Shown here: positions 12,041 through 21,480 of the stretch, piece by piece
Position numbering within the stretch: the stretch's first letter is position 1
How the letters are laid out: every line of letters begins with the position of its first letter
Source of the DNA: Tetranychus cinnabarinus
Taxonomy: Eukaryota > Arthropoda > Arachnida > Trombidiformes > Tetranychidae
Assembly: GCA_022266195.1 (NCBI GenBank)
Contig: WHVY01000001.1
Span: 7,068,001 to 7,132,000, forward strand
Length of the DNA: 64,000 nt
Reading direction: 5' to 3'
Position numbers and translations under genes: made by a program
The notes under the pieces: generated by a model
The model's input: only the letters and a program-made list of their open reading frames with translations
The model's database searches: none
What the model was told of the DNA's origin: nothing

Positions 12041-12692
12041 CCAGGTTGGTTTGGCATTACCTTTCCCTACCTCAAGTAGGTAGGGAAAGGCCACAATTGG
12101 TTGGTTTTTTTTGGGTCGGCCATCTTATGAGGGAGAAGATTTTCTCCCTCATCCAGCATAAAATGGCCGACAAAGTCTTTGTTTGCGGCCAATAATGGAC
12201 CCCGCGGAAGCTCTACCCGATTAAAGATAGAATTGTGCTTTCAACTTGAGATTCATTACTCCAATCAACAAGTAGTGAAACCGTGTATGGTGAACGATCA
12301 ACCGGTGAAATTCGTCACTTCAAGAACATGGAGATTCTTTTTCCCAACGGACAACTAGTGAAACTATGAAGTGCTAACTTGTAATATCCACCATTTCATC
12401 AGTGTTGAGATTATCTTCTCAAATGAATAAATTAGTGAACATTAAACTGTTAAAGGGATTAACCCTTGAGATTCAACATTAAATAGTACTGAGATTCTTC
12501 CTCCAATGGACAAATGGGTGCACCTTAAATTGTGAATAGTTTCTATCCTCAAGATCAACTCTTATCAAACTAAAGACCTTTTGCTCATCGGACCCTGTTT
12601 ACCTTTATCAATTTCGTTTAATCATTATTGAAATTTAATTTACTTTGAAATAAAATTATACTCGGTTTAAATAAACCCTATTATTTACAGCA
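12019..12692 (+). repeat. 5' LTR
   Basis: 674 bp, TG...CA. Identical by eye to the 3' LTR except at LTR positions 12 and 14 (A/C and T/A). AATAAA motifs at 12649 and near 12670 are possible poly(A) signals. It carries three short palindromes near its start. Confidence 0.93.
12060..12090. other. Perfect 13-bp LTR hairpin
   Basis: CCTTTCCCTACCT, loop CAAGT, then the exact complement; the 3' LTR copy is at 23100..23130. A second hairpin (GAGGGAGAA, loop GATT, TTCTCCCTC) lies about 40 bp further on. In transcripts these could act in packaging, translation or 3'-end processing; the function is unknown. Confidence 0.7.
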
Positions 12693-12696
12693 ATTT

Positions 12697-12714
12697 TGGC
12701 GATCTTGCCAGGAT
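12697..12714 (+). other. Candidate primer-binding site
   Basis: Four bases after the 5' LTR the sequence reads TGGCGATCTTGCCAGGAT. TGG is the expected complement of a tRNA CCA end, and the position fits minus-strand priming in Ty3/gypsy elements. I cannot name the tRNA. Confidence 0.5.
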
Positions 12715-13744
12715 TGGCATCGAATCCACAATCGATTAGTACATCTCCTGATAGCACGGAACAAATCTAACTAAGTTAAGTAAAACTAATTTTATAATCT
12801 ATTGTCTCATATATGCTTGTTTATACTCAAATGAGTAGAGCAATGACTAGTATGACTATGCAATCATGACTCAGTATGTTGAATGATTATCTTGAATGTA
12901 TCAAATTCTCAAGATAAATATCATGATATTCTGATTAAGAAAAGAATTAAATGAGATTAGTTAAAATCCACATTGTATAAATAAATGAACTAACATCGCA
13001 ATAGAATTGAAAGGGTCAACGAGATTCTAGGATTTTAATTGATATTGACTAGAAGTAAAAGACTTTGAGTATAAGGATAGACTAGGTTACACCTTTTACT
13101 GAGAATACATATCAACATTCACATTGACCCAAGCACAAAATAAAAGATTGTAATAATAATTATAGAGAGTCAGTTGAGAAATACTAAACCAATTTGCATC
13201 AATACCATCATTGTGGTAGTTAAAGTAAGCCAATAGCATATGACCTGAATCCAGGGAATCAATCAAACAATGAAAAGGGAATAGAGAAAGTAAAGAGTAA
13301 AGTGTATAGAGAAAATTGAGGTTAGCTATTTTAAAATACTCGGTGACTGAGTTGATTGAGGTCAAATATTAACTGAATCACTTCATGAATCTATTTAGCA
13401 ACCTCAATTACTGAATACAAACAAACACAAACTGAATATAATAAGTCAAGTGAACTGAAGCTGAATTCAGTTAAATAGGTCAGCGTTATTAACTAAACTG
13501 AACTAGGTAGATGAATAGAACGAATTAATTGAATAAGGTTAACTGTTCAAACCGAATCAAAAGGAAAAGTTGAATTGAGGTTAACTAATTAACTGACTCC
13601 CTAAATGAAATTATAATAATTAATTGAAAATTAATCAAACAAATTAAAATGAATAGAATTTATGATAAACCAAATCAAAATTTCATAACTAACTGAATTA
13701 ATAAATGGTAAACTACATTCAATCGTCGATGAATGAACGTAATT

Positions 13745-14475
13745 AGCTGAATCTAAAGGATTAAATGAGTTGATAATTAAACTGAATTAACTTATGATTA
13801 AACTGAATTAGCTGATTAGCGTAAACTGAATCCACTGATTATTGAACTGAATTAACTGATTAATTAAACTGAATTAACTAATTACTTGAACTGAATTAAA
13901 TGATTAAGTAAACTGAATTAACTGATTAATCTGAATTGAATTAATTGATTAAAGTAAACTGAATTAACTTATTAAAGTTAACTGAATTAACTGATTAATT
14001 AAACTGAATTAACTAATTACTTGAACTGAATTAAATGATTAAGTAAACTGAATTAACTGATTAATCTGAATTGAATTAATTGATTAAAGTAAACTGAATT
14101 AACTTATTAAAGTTAACTGAATTAACTGATTAATTAAACTGAATTAACTAATTACTTGAACTGAATTAAATGATTAAGTAAACTGAATTAACTGATTAAT
14201 CTGAATTGAATTAATTGATTAAAGTAAACTGAATTAACTGATTAAGGTAAACTGAATTAACTGATTAATCTGAATTGAATTAATTGATTAAAGTAAACTG
14301 AATTAACTTATTAAAGTAAACGGAATTAACTGATTAAGGTAAACTGAATTAACTGATGATATTGAACTGAATTTATTGATTATTCGCAATTGTATAAATT
14401 GATTAACTGTTCTGAATTAACTAATCATACTAAACTGAATTAATTGATTAACTATATTGAATTAACTGATGATCA
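13745..14475. repeat. Leader tandem repeats: about 22-bp units within a 135-bp higher-order repeat
   Basis: The basic unit is close to AACTGAATTAACTGATTAA, repeated some 30 times with small changes. Sets of six units recur: TAATTAAACT starts at 13861, 13996 and 14131, exactly 135 bp apart. There are no unique spacers, so this is not a CRISPR-like array. It lies in the untranslated leader before the first ORF of the retroelement. Confidence 0.85.
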
Positions 14476-14597
14476 GTCCAGCTACAATAATATTTTTCAT
14501 TGACAACGAAATAGTTATCCAAGTATTTATACCTTTAAGTATAATATTAATCGTTTTATACTACTTAATCAATATAATTGCATTAGAATCAAATTAA

Positions 14598-14640
14598 ACC
14601 CGGTGATTGGGTGCATTGTTTTCACTCAGTGATGAGTGAA
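14598..14640 (+). ncRNA. Two-hairpin leader RNA module
   Basis: Hairpin 1 (14598..14612) is A-CCC-GGTGATT-GGG-T. After 8 nt, hairpin 2 (14621..14640) is a perfect 8-bp stem TTCACTCA/TGAGTGAA with loop GTGA. The same pair, with the same order and nearly the same spacing, recurs inside pol at 16807..16850. It sits about 315 nt before the gag ATG, a usual place for packaging or translation signals; the role is inferred. Confidence 0.65.
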
Positions 14641-14712
14641 CAAAAGTAAAATGTGTAAAACCTTTTGTTGTTTTATCATTTTAATATTTTGGATTTTAGT
14701 AGGAATTCTAGT

Positions 14713-14922
14713 ATGGAGGACAAAATATATGAAATTAAATTAAATTTTTTTAGCTCATATGAAGATTCAGAACCTGAAGAAAATCATTTAACTTTTACTA
14801 TTAATGAATCAAGTATCAACGTAATAGTTCTAATTATTCTAAGCTTACCAATCTTAGTACTTATTTATAAAATATTTGCCGACATCTACTACATATACAC
14901 AATTTACAATCAGCCAGCTTAA
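14713..14922 (+). CDS. Small single-pass membrane protein encoded upstream of gag
   Basis: A 69-aa frame from ATG at 14713 (the frame is also open from a TTG at 14665) ends 32 nt before the gag ATG. An acidic, Asn/Glu-rich N-terminal half is followed by a strongly hydrophobic segment (INVIVLIILSLPILVLIYKIF, about residues 36-56) and a short Tyr-rich tail, so one transmembrane helix is expected. It has no domain I recognise and is not a usual part of Ty3/gypsy elements. It is the first ATG-initiated frame of this size after the hairpin module, so it may be translated from the full-length RNA, perhaps with gag reached by reinitiation or leaky scanning. It could also be an unused ORF. Confidence 0.5.
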   Translation: MEDKIYEIKLNFFSSYEDSEPEENHLTFTINESSINVIVLIILSLPILVLIYKIFADIYYIYTIYNQPA

Positions 14923-14954
14923 AGTAAAAAAAAATTAAAAAAAATTAAAATAAA

Positions 14955-16439
14955 ATGTCAGAAAACAAAGAAACGCAGGTAAGTGCTATGACTAAGAAAT
15001 CAAAAGAACGTCAACCAGTTAATCAATTTATTCACATAAGTAACTTCTCTGGAGATAATGAAGGAGAAGATTTACTCGAATGGTTAGAATCATTCGAAGC
15101 CTCTGGCGCCGCTTTAGAATGGGATGATGAAACGAAATTAAAAGCTCTTCCAGCTTATTTAACTGGAACAGCCGCAAAATGGTATAGATGCTGTATTAAA
15201 ACCCTCAAGGAAGAGGATAAACCTAAGACGTTTGATCAATTACAGGCGAAAATGGTTAAAGGGTTAGCCCCTTCCAATTACCGAAATAGTTTAATGCGAG
15301 AACTAAATGAAAAAAGGCAACAGCCTGGTCAGTCAGCTTTTGCTTATGCTTACGATATTAGAGACTTATGTCGAAAGATAAATCCAAAAATGGATGAAAA
15401 TTTAGTTCATAGTTTCATCCATAGAGGATTGAACCCAGCAGTCAAGACTCGAATGGATTTATTATCAACTAATAATGATTTAGATTTTGACACTAGATTG
15501 TCCCATGCCGAGAGATCGGTAGGAGAAATAAAATTCTTAGAGGATAGTGGTGAAGATCACCCTCTACATAAACAAATTAGTTCATTAACTGAACAATTAA
15601 CAAATCTAACTGAACAATTTGAATGTATTCAAATGAATTTAGAGTCTAGAAGAAGAGAAAGAGATTACAGTCGCAACGATAATCGATATCGACAAACAAC
15701 CTATCAATATCAGGCCCCTCAGCCTCGACCAACCTATCAACCACCACGTTATCTAAACCAATCTTATTCAAACCAAAATTATCAGAACAGGTATCAACCT
15801 CGATACCAACCTCCATATACACAAACCGAACCCAAAAGAGTAAATTTTACTCCAGACGAAAACTCAATGAACCTTAATCAAAGCTTACACTGTTATCAGT
15901 GTAATGGTGTAGGACACAAGAAAACTGATTGCCCAAGTAGACCAGTAGCACCTAGAAGCGCTGGTTGGTCAAGGGAAACCAATGTTGGAGAATCTTGGCG
16001 TTCTCCGCATTATTCTCGAAGACAAGCTTATGAAGAACAACCTCAGACTTCTTCTAGCTATCGAAGAAGAGGTTACACCCCTGATAAAAATTTGAGTAAA
16101 TCTCCTCCAAGATCGATGCGACCTCCAAGAGAAGAATCGCCTTCAACTTCTACAGCACGTAGACGATATCGATCGCCTAGTCCTAGAGCTAGACGTAGAT
16201 CTAAATCAAGATCTAAATCTCCTACCAATGAAAGGAAAACAAAAGTAGTAAAAGCAGTTTATAGAGGATATTCAGATGAAGAAGATGATGATGACGGTGA
16301 TGTCAGAAGACAAGTTTTGTCCATCATCAGTAGAATCCACAAACGCAAAAGAGATCTAACTTTTGCAAACATGAAAATAAAAGGTAAAACTGTTGAGTGC
16401 CTCGTTGACACAGGATCACAATCCTCACTAAAGAAATAA
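14955..16439 (+). CDS. gag: Retroelement Gag, ending in the start of the protease
   Basis: 494 aa. Residues about 25-200 match the retrotransposon Gag (capsid) domain, with LLEWLESFEASG, a YLTGTAAKWY motif and a helical FAYAYDIRDLCRKINPKMD region. A Gln/Tyr/Pro-rich linker leads to one CCHC zinc knuckle, CYQCNGVGHKKTDC (residues 313-326), then an Arg/Ser-rich stretch like nucleocapsid or SR proteins. The last 25 residues begin the aspartic protease, including the catalytic DTG at 485-487; the frame stops eleven codons after the catalytic Asp. The rest of the protease is in the pol frame, so a frameshift within 16409..16439 is needed. A strong splice donor, CAG/GTAAGT, lies at 14978/14979, eight codons into gag. 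Confidence 0.93.
   Translation: MSENKETQVSAMTKKSKERQPVNQFIHISNFSGDNEGEDLLEWLESFEASGAALEWDDETKLKALPAYLTGTAAKWYRCCIKTLKEEDKPKTFDQLQAKMVKGLAPSNYRNSLMRELNEKRQQPGQSAFAYAYDIRDLCRKINPKMDENLVHSFIHRGLNPAVKTRMDLLSTNNDLDFDTRLSHAERSVGEIKFLEDSGEDHPLHKQISSLTEQLTNLTEQFECIQMNLESRRRERDYSRNDNRYRQTTYQYQAPQPRPTYQPPRYLNQSYSNQNYQNRYQPRYQPPYTQTEPKRVNFTPDENSMNLNQSLHCYQCNGVGHKKTDCPSRPVAPRSAGWSRETNVGESWRSPHYSRRQAYEEQPQTSSSYRRRGYTPDKNLSKSPPRSMRPPREESPSTSTARRRYRSPSPRARRRSKSRSKSPTNERKTKVVKAVYRGYSDEEDDDDGDVRRQVLSIISRIHKRKRDLTFANMKIKGKTVECLVDTGSQSSLKK
14979..14984 (+). promoter_or_regulatory. Candidate 5' splice site inside gag
   Basis: ACGCAG/GTAAGT is a near-ideal arthropod donor just after the eighth gag codon. In errantiviruses the envelope mRNA is made by splicing from early gag. 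In-frame joining to the ATG at 21741 is not possible from here, because the exon would be one base out of frame. Confidence 0.45.
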
Positions 16440-19400
16440 TTAATAAGTTAGAATTAGATTATTCAAAATATAAAGGTCCAACAAATTTAACAGCAGGAAA
16501 TGCTCCTTTGAATGTTCTAGGTGAAACTTACCAGAACATTATTATTTATGATGCATTGAATGAAGTGGAGATAAAAACTCCAATAATCATTTTGAATCAA
16601 CTTCCTTGCAACATCAACGGAATAATTGGCTTTGATGTTTTACAAACAGGTAAATTCTGGATTGATTGTGAAAACGCTAAGTTGGTAATTAATCAAGCTC
16701 CAGCAAGAAAAATCAAATTACTAGAAAAAGCTTTAGCCAAATTATTAGCTGAAAGAGATGATTCTACAGTTTCAACTAAAATGAGTGGAAGATCAAGCAT
16801 CACGTACCCCGGTGATTTTGGGGACAATTTTTCACTCATTAGTGAGTCAAAACCATCAGTAAAAGAGTTAGTGGTTAGTAGTATGATAAAAGAATTAAAG
16901 CTCGAAGTTAACAACGAAATAAAAAGAGAAACTAGAAGAAAATTAGAAGAACTGATTCAAAAGTACAGACCTGCTTTTGCAGCAACTGCAAAAGAATTAG
17001 GGTTTTCTAATGTTTTCGTTCATCAGATCAACACAGGTTCGCATCCTCCGATTTCACAAAAGCCTTACAGAATGTCAGAAGAAAAACGGAAAATAGCAGA
17101 AAAATCAATAAACGAGTTAATCGATGAAGGCATCGTTGTTCCTTCTTGTTCCCCTTGGGCTTCACCAATTGTTTTGGTTGCTAAGAAGGGAACCGAAGAA
17201 GTTCGACTTTGTGTAGATTACCGCAAATTGAATGAAATTACAGTTAAAGATAAATTTCCTTTACCAAACATTCAAGATTACTTAGATAGTCTTCAGGGAA
17301 TGAAATATTTTACCCTACTGGATTTAAGATCAGGTTACCATCAAATGGCATTAGATCCAGCAGACCAACCTAAAACAGCTTTTGTTACACCTAGTGGTCT
17401 TTATGAATATACTAGACTCCCCTTTGGTCTAGCAAATGGACCCTCGTCATTCATGAGAATGATGAGTATTGTTTTGGGAGGATTAATTTATAACACCTGT
17501 TTAATTTTCATAGATGATCTACTTATTTTTTCAAAAAATGAAGAAGAACATTTGGAACGACTTGAAACTATTTTTAGACGACTAATAAGGGCAGGATTAA
17601 CTCTTAAACCAAATAAATGTTCTTTCTTCAAACAAAAAATACTTTACTTAGGACATATTGTTAGTGAACAGGGACAAGAAGTAGATCCCGAGAAAATCCA
17701 AAAGGTCCAACAGTTTCCAACTCCGAGAACTGTTAGGGACATTAAATCATTTGTAGCCTTATGTTCTTATTATCGAAGATTCATAAAAGACTTCGCATTG
17801 ATTGCAAGACCCCTTACTAATTTAACTCGAAAGGATTTACCTTTTGAGTGGGGTCGTGCACAGGAAAACGCTTTCAATGAATTGAAAACAAAGTTAACAA
17901 CACCCCCTGTCCTCGCTCATTATGACCCGAATAAACAAACTCAATTAAGAGTCGACGCTTCAGGTTATGGTTTAGGAGCGATTCTTTTACAGAAAAGTGA
18001 TAATGGGTGGCATCCAATCGCTTTTGCAAGCAGAATCCTTAGAGGAGCTGAACTAAATTATCCGATCTCGGATAAAGAGTGTTTAGCTATTGTATGGGCA
18101 GTTCAAAAATTTAGAGTCTATTTAGAAGGAATTAAATTCGAGGTAGTAACGGACCACTGTGCACTTTGTCACATTCACTCAAAAAAGAATTTACCCGCAA
18201 GATTACAACGTTATGCGATGGCTTTACAGTCATTTGACTTTACTGTTACATACAAAAGAGGGAAAAAACACGCAGATGTAGACTGCCTCTCACGTTACCC
18301 TATTGCAGACATTCCCGTAGACAATCTTAAAGATGAATGCGAGGAGCTATTCACTATGTTAGTTGAGGAAATTACAGCAGAAAATTTCGACCTGATTACA
18401 AAACAAAGACAAGACCCTAGATGTAGTAAAATACTAAATCAAATGGAAAATTTAGCTAATTTAGCCCCTAAGGAAAGAAAACGATTAAATCGTTTTAAAA
18501 TCGAAAATGGAATCTTATTCAGACTAACAACAAATCATTATGGAGAAACTTGGAACGTTGTTCTCCCTAGAGAACTAATTCCTAAAGTTCTAGAAGAGTA
18601 CCACGATGCAATGATTTCTGGTCATCCAGGTTTGTTTTCAACCTACAATAAAATTAAACAATTTTATTGGTGGCCACAGATGACTAAAGACATTACAAAC
18701 CATGTTAAAAATTGCTTTACTTGTCAATTAGACAAACGAGGGAGTGGAACTTTAGAAGCTCCTTTACAATCTATCGTCGTTAATAATGCATTTGATAAAA
18801 TTGGAATAGACTTAGTGGGCCCATTGCCAAAGTCTTACGGTCAACAATACATTGTTGTCTGTACAGATTACTTTACTAGATGGATTGAATTAGAAGCTAT
18901 CGGTGATTTGATGGCCGAAACAATTGCGGAATTCTTAGTTAATAAAATATTCCTTCGTCATGGTTGTCCGAAGACAATCCTGAGTGATCAAGGTAGAAAC
19001 TTTATCTCTTCTATTGTTGGGGAAGTTAAAAATTTTATGGGAAGTAAATGGTCCTTCTCAACATCTTATCATCCAGCGACAAATGGTTTGACTGAGAAAG
19101 CTAATCAAACCGTTTGTACAATGTTGACCCACTATTGTCAGAATGAAAACCGTAAAAAATGGGCAACATTAATCCCGGTGATGGGATTTGCTTACAACAC
19201 TAGCGTTAATAAATCTACTAAAAGTTCTCCTTTTTACCTACTATATGGAAGACACCCTGTTCTACCAATAGACATTATTTTAAATACGGAAAAATTCAAA
19301 ACTTTACCAAAAACAGTTAGAGAATCCATTTCACAATGGCCTCAATTGAGAGATCAAGCCAGACTCTACTCAATAGAATCAAAGGAAAATCAAAAGATTC

Positions 19401-21361
19401 AACATGACATGAAAAAACTCAGGGACTTCAATGTAGGAGAAGAAGTAATGTATAGGATTTATCAGGGATCAAAGAAGTTAACTCCCAGATTTTCAGGTCC
19501 ATACAAAATAATAGAAAAGTTAGGAAAAACAACCTACAGAATTCTACCATTAGGAGAGAAGGGAAAAATAAAAAGGGCTCATGGCAGCCAACTTAAACCT
19601 TTCCATAGACCACAACAAACCTCACAAAAGGTAAGCAGTATTAATAGAGTAAAACCTTATCGCTCTTCATTATCAACGTCCTTAATACTTTTAATGGGAC
19701 TAATTTGCTTGGTAGCTGGACAAAGTAACCCTTTCATAACCGGAGATACAATTTTATGGAAAGAAACTGGTTACAAACCCAGAAAGGCGACGCAAGAGAT
19801 AAGCTTGTTTTTGGCTTTAACAAACCCTTGTGCAGAAATGATGAACTTCAAAGCAGATGACTTTGGAGAGATAAGAAATAGATCACACCCTGGACAGGGA
19901 TGTCGTACTTTAAATTATACATGTGAACCTATTAGAAAATATTTGTTTTCACTACAAGATTACTGCTCGAATTTTATTGAAGAAAAATATATTAAGCCAA
20001 TTCGATTTATCCCAACAATTAGACCTAAGGAAGAGAGATCTCCGCGGTTAATAAAAAGAGATCTACTCACCGCGTTAGCTGTTGGGACAACAGTCATCAC
20101 GGTGGGCGGTGTAGTACTTACAGGAGTAGCATGGGTATATAAAACTATAATGACACCTGACATTAACTTCAGACCAGTATTAGACGCAATTACAGCACAA
20201 AATGTAGAATACCAAAAGGCATTGAAAAAACAAAATGCTCACTTAATGGATATTGCAAGAACTCTTTATGATCAACGACAACAAATCGAGTTAATGAAAA
20301 AACTAATACCTATTGTGTCCTTTCAAGCAGCTGATATAGTGACCTGTTCAAATGCTCAGTTGATCACTATGCAAAAATTCAACGAGAGTGTAACAAAACC
20401 AACACCAACAATAGATCCAAATTTCTTCAAGTCTTTGAAAGTTGAGTTAAATTGTGACGATTGTGACTTATCAGTTATTGAAAAAATTTCAGTAAAAATT
20501 CACAATGAAGAACGATATCCAGTTTTAAGTCTGAATTTCACAACATTTAGGCACGATCAAATTATGAAAGTATTCCAAGCTGACCCATTTTTATTGTATA
20601 AGACCAATGCGACACATACATGCAAAAGTAGATACAGAGGGCCAGAGTATTTATTAGTAAATACTACCACATATCAGTTCTGTGAAATTGATGAAAATGA
20701 GTTGCAGTCACCAAACCCTGTTTTCGCTAAAGTGACAACCTGTCCGAATAAGTTTAATAGAACACAGCTCTGGAGAGATGAGCATTGTGTATCTAAAAAC
20801 GTGAATGAAACCATTGTGGCAGAGAAAATCCAAGTTAAAAATATGGGTGATCATTATTTGATTCATTGTGCAGGACATAAAATTGAAATATACTCAGGTG
20901 CATATTCATGTCCAAATCAAGTTATCAAACTATCAAAATATACCAATTTTAGTATTGATGACATGAAGTATACTTCTAACAACTTTTTCATCTACGTGAG
21001 AGGTCCTAGAGTAACAGAACATACTCAAGCAATTAACCTAAAACTATTTCAACCAGCCTATCAAGAAATCAACATAGAACCCTTAGAATTTGAGCTCCTA
21101 GATGCAGCTCACGAGAAAGTACTTTCTAGTTTCGAGAAAATCACTCTTACTTGGAAATTTGATTATGTTAAATGGATTTCAATTTCACTATTAGTAATCA
21201 TCTGTTTCTTGTTATGTTCTCTTAGCGTACGGTTTATGTTCACACCAAAAAGAACAGTGTACTCAATAGTTTACGATGAGAGGAATAACAGAACAAACAG
21301 AATAGATAAAACAAAAGATAAAAGACAACCAGAAGTAATACCTTTACATAAATGCTATTAA
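16409..21361 (+). CDS. pol-env: Pol (protease-RT-RNase H-integrase) continuous with an envelope-like protein
   Basis: One open frame, -1 relative to gag with a 31-nt overlap. Order: remainder of the protease with the IIGFDVL motif (about 16.6 kb); RT with LPFGL and the active site FIDD (about 17.51 kb); RNase H starting RVDASGYGLGAIL (about 17.95 kb); integrase with an HHCC finger (H...H, CFTCQ), catalytic D-D-E (DLVGPLP, SDQGRN, HPATNGLTEKA) and a GPY/F-like LTPRFSGPYKI. Without a stop, the frame enters an envelope-like part: signal peptide (about 19.67-19.72 kb), a short surface part, a furin-type RLIKR site near 20.06 kb followed by a hydrophobic fusion-peptide-like stretch, a heptad region and a C-terminal membrane anchor at about 21.18 kb with a basic tail. 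Entry activity is not shown by sequence. Separate expression of the envelope, by splicing or processing, is inferred. Confidence 0.92.
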   Translation, partial: HRITILTKEIINKLELDYSKYKGPTNLTAGNAPLNVLGETYQNIIIYDALNEVEIKTPIIILNQLPCNINGIIGFDVLQTGKFWIDCENAKLVINQAPARKIKLLEKALAKLLAERDDSTVSTKMSGRSSITYPGDFGDNFSLISESKPSVKELVVSSMIKELKLEVNNEIKRETRRKLEELIQKYRPAFAATAKELGFSNVFVHQINTGSHPPISQKPYRMSEEKRKIAEKSINELIDEGIVVPSCSPWASPIVLVAKKGTEEVRLCVDYRKLNEITVKDKFPLPNIQDYLDSLQGMKYFTLLDLRSGYHQMALDPADQPKTAFVTPSGLYEYTRLPFGLANGPSSFMRMMSIVLGGLIYNTCLIFIDDLLIFSKNEEEHLERLETIFRRLIRAGLTLKPNKCSFFKQKILYLGHIVSEQGQEVDPEKIQKVQQFPTPRTVRDIKSFVALCSYYRRFIKDFALIARPLTNLTRKDLPFEWGRAQENAFNELKTKLTTPPVLAHYDPNKQTQLRVDASGYGLGAILLQKSDNGWHPIAFASRILRGAELNYPISDKECLAIVWAVQKFRVYLEGIKFEVVTDHCALCHIHSKKNLPARLQRYAMALQSFDFTVTYKRGKKHADVDCLSRYPIADIPVDNLKDECEELFTMLVEEITAENFDLITKQRQDPRCSKILNQMENLANLAPKERKRLNRFKIENGILFRLTTNHYGETWNVVLPRELIPKVLEEYHDAMISGHPGLFSTYNKIKQFYWWPQMTKDITNHVKNCFTCQLDKRGSGTLEAPLQSIVVNNAFDKIGIDLVGPLPKSYGQQYIVVCTDYFTRWIELEAIGDLMAETIAEFLVNKIFLRHGCPKTILSDQGRNFISSIVGEVKNFMGSKWSFSTSYHPATNGLTEKANQTVCTMLTHYCQNENRKKWATLIPVMGFAYNTSVNKSTKSSPFYLLYGRHPVLPIDIILNTEKFKTLPKTVRESISQWPQLRDQARLYSIESKENQKIQHDMKKLRDFNVGEEVMYRIYQGSKKLTPRFSGPYKIIEKLGKTTYRILPLGEKGKIKRAHGSQLKPFHRPQQTSQKVSSINRVKPYRSSLSTSLILLMGLICLVAGQSNPFITGDTILWKETGYKPRKATQEISLFLALTNPCAEMMNFKADDFGEIRNRSHPGQGCRTLNYTCEPIRKYLFSLQDYCSNFIEEKYIKPIRFIPTIRPKEERSPRLIKRDLLTALAVGTTVITVGGVVLTGVAWVYKTIMTPDINFRPVLDAITAQNVEYQKALKKQNAHLMDIARTLYDQRQQIELMKKLIPIVSFQAADIVTCSNAQLITMQKFNESVTKPTPTIDPNFFKSLKVELNCDDCDLSVIEKISVKIHNEERYPVLSLNFTTFRHDQIMKVFQADPFLLYKTNATHTCKSRYRGPEYLLVNTTTYQFCEIDENELQSPNPVFAKVTTCPNKFNRTQLWRDEHCVSKNVNETIVAEKIQVKNMGDHYLIHCAGHKIEIYSGAYSCPNQVIKLSKYTNFSIDDMKYTSNNFFIYVRGPRVTEHTQAINLKLFQPAYQEINIEPLEFELLDAAHEKVLSSFEKITLTWKFDYVKWISISLLVIICFLLCSLSVRFMFTPKRTVYSIVYDERNNRTNRIDKTKDKRQPEVIPLHKCY
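16806..16850 (+). ncRNA. Second copy of the two-hairpin module, inside the pol frame
   Basis: CCCC-GGTGATTTT-GGGG (16807..16823), 7 nt, then TTCACTCA-TTAG-TGAGTCAA (16831..16850), where one C-C mismatch interrupts the 8-bp stem. It resembles the leader module in loop sequence, order and spacing, although here it also encodes protein between protease and RT. Confidence 0.55.
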
Positions 21362-21480
21362 AATAAATTTTGGGAAATAAGTATGGTGATGGGAAATGAT
21401 AAAATTGAACAAAAACAAAAAAAAACACAAAATACAAACAAAAAAAACAACAAAAACTAATAAGAAAAAGAAAAAAAAAC

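Noticed and set aside
13745..14475. CRISPR-like array
   Set aside because: Units are contiguous and related throughout with no unique spacers; the context is a retroelement leader in a eukaryotic genome.
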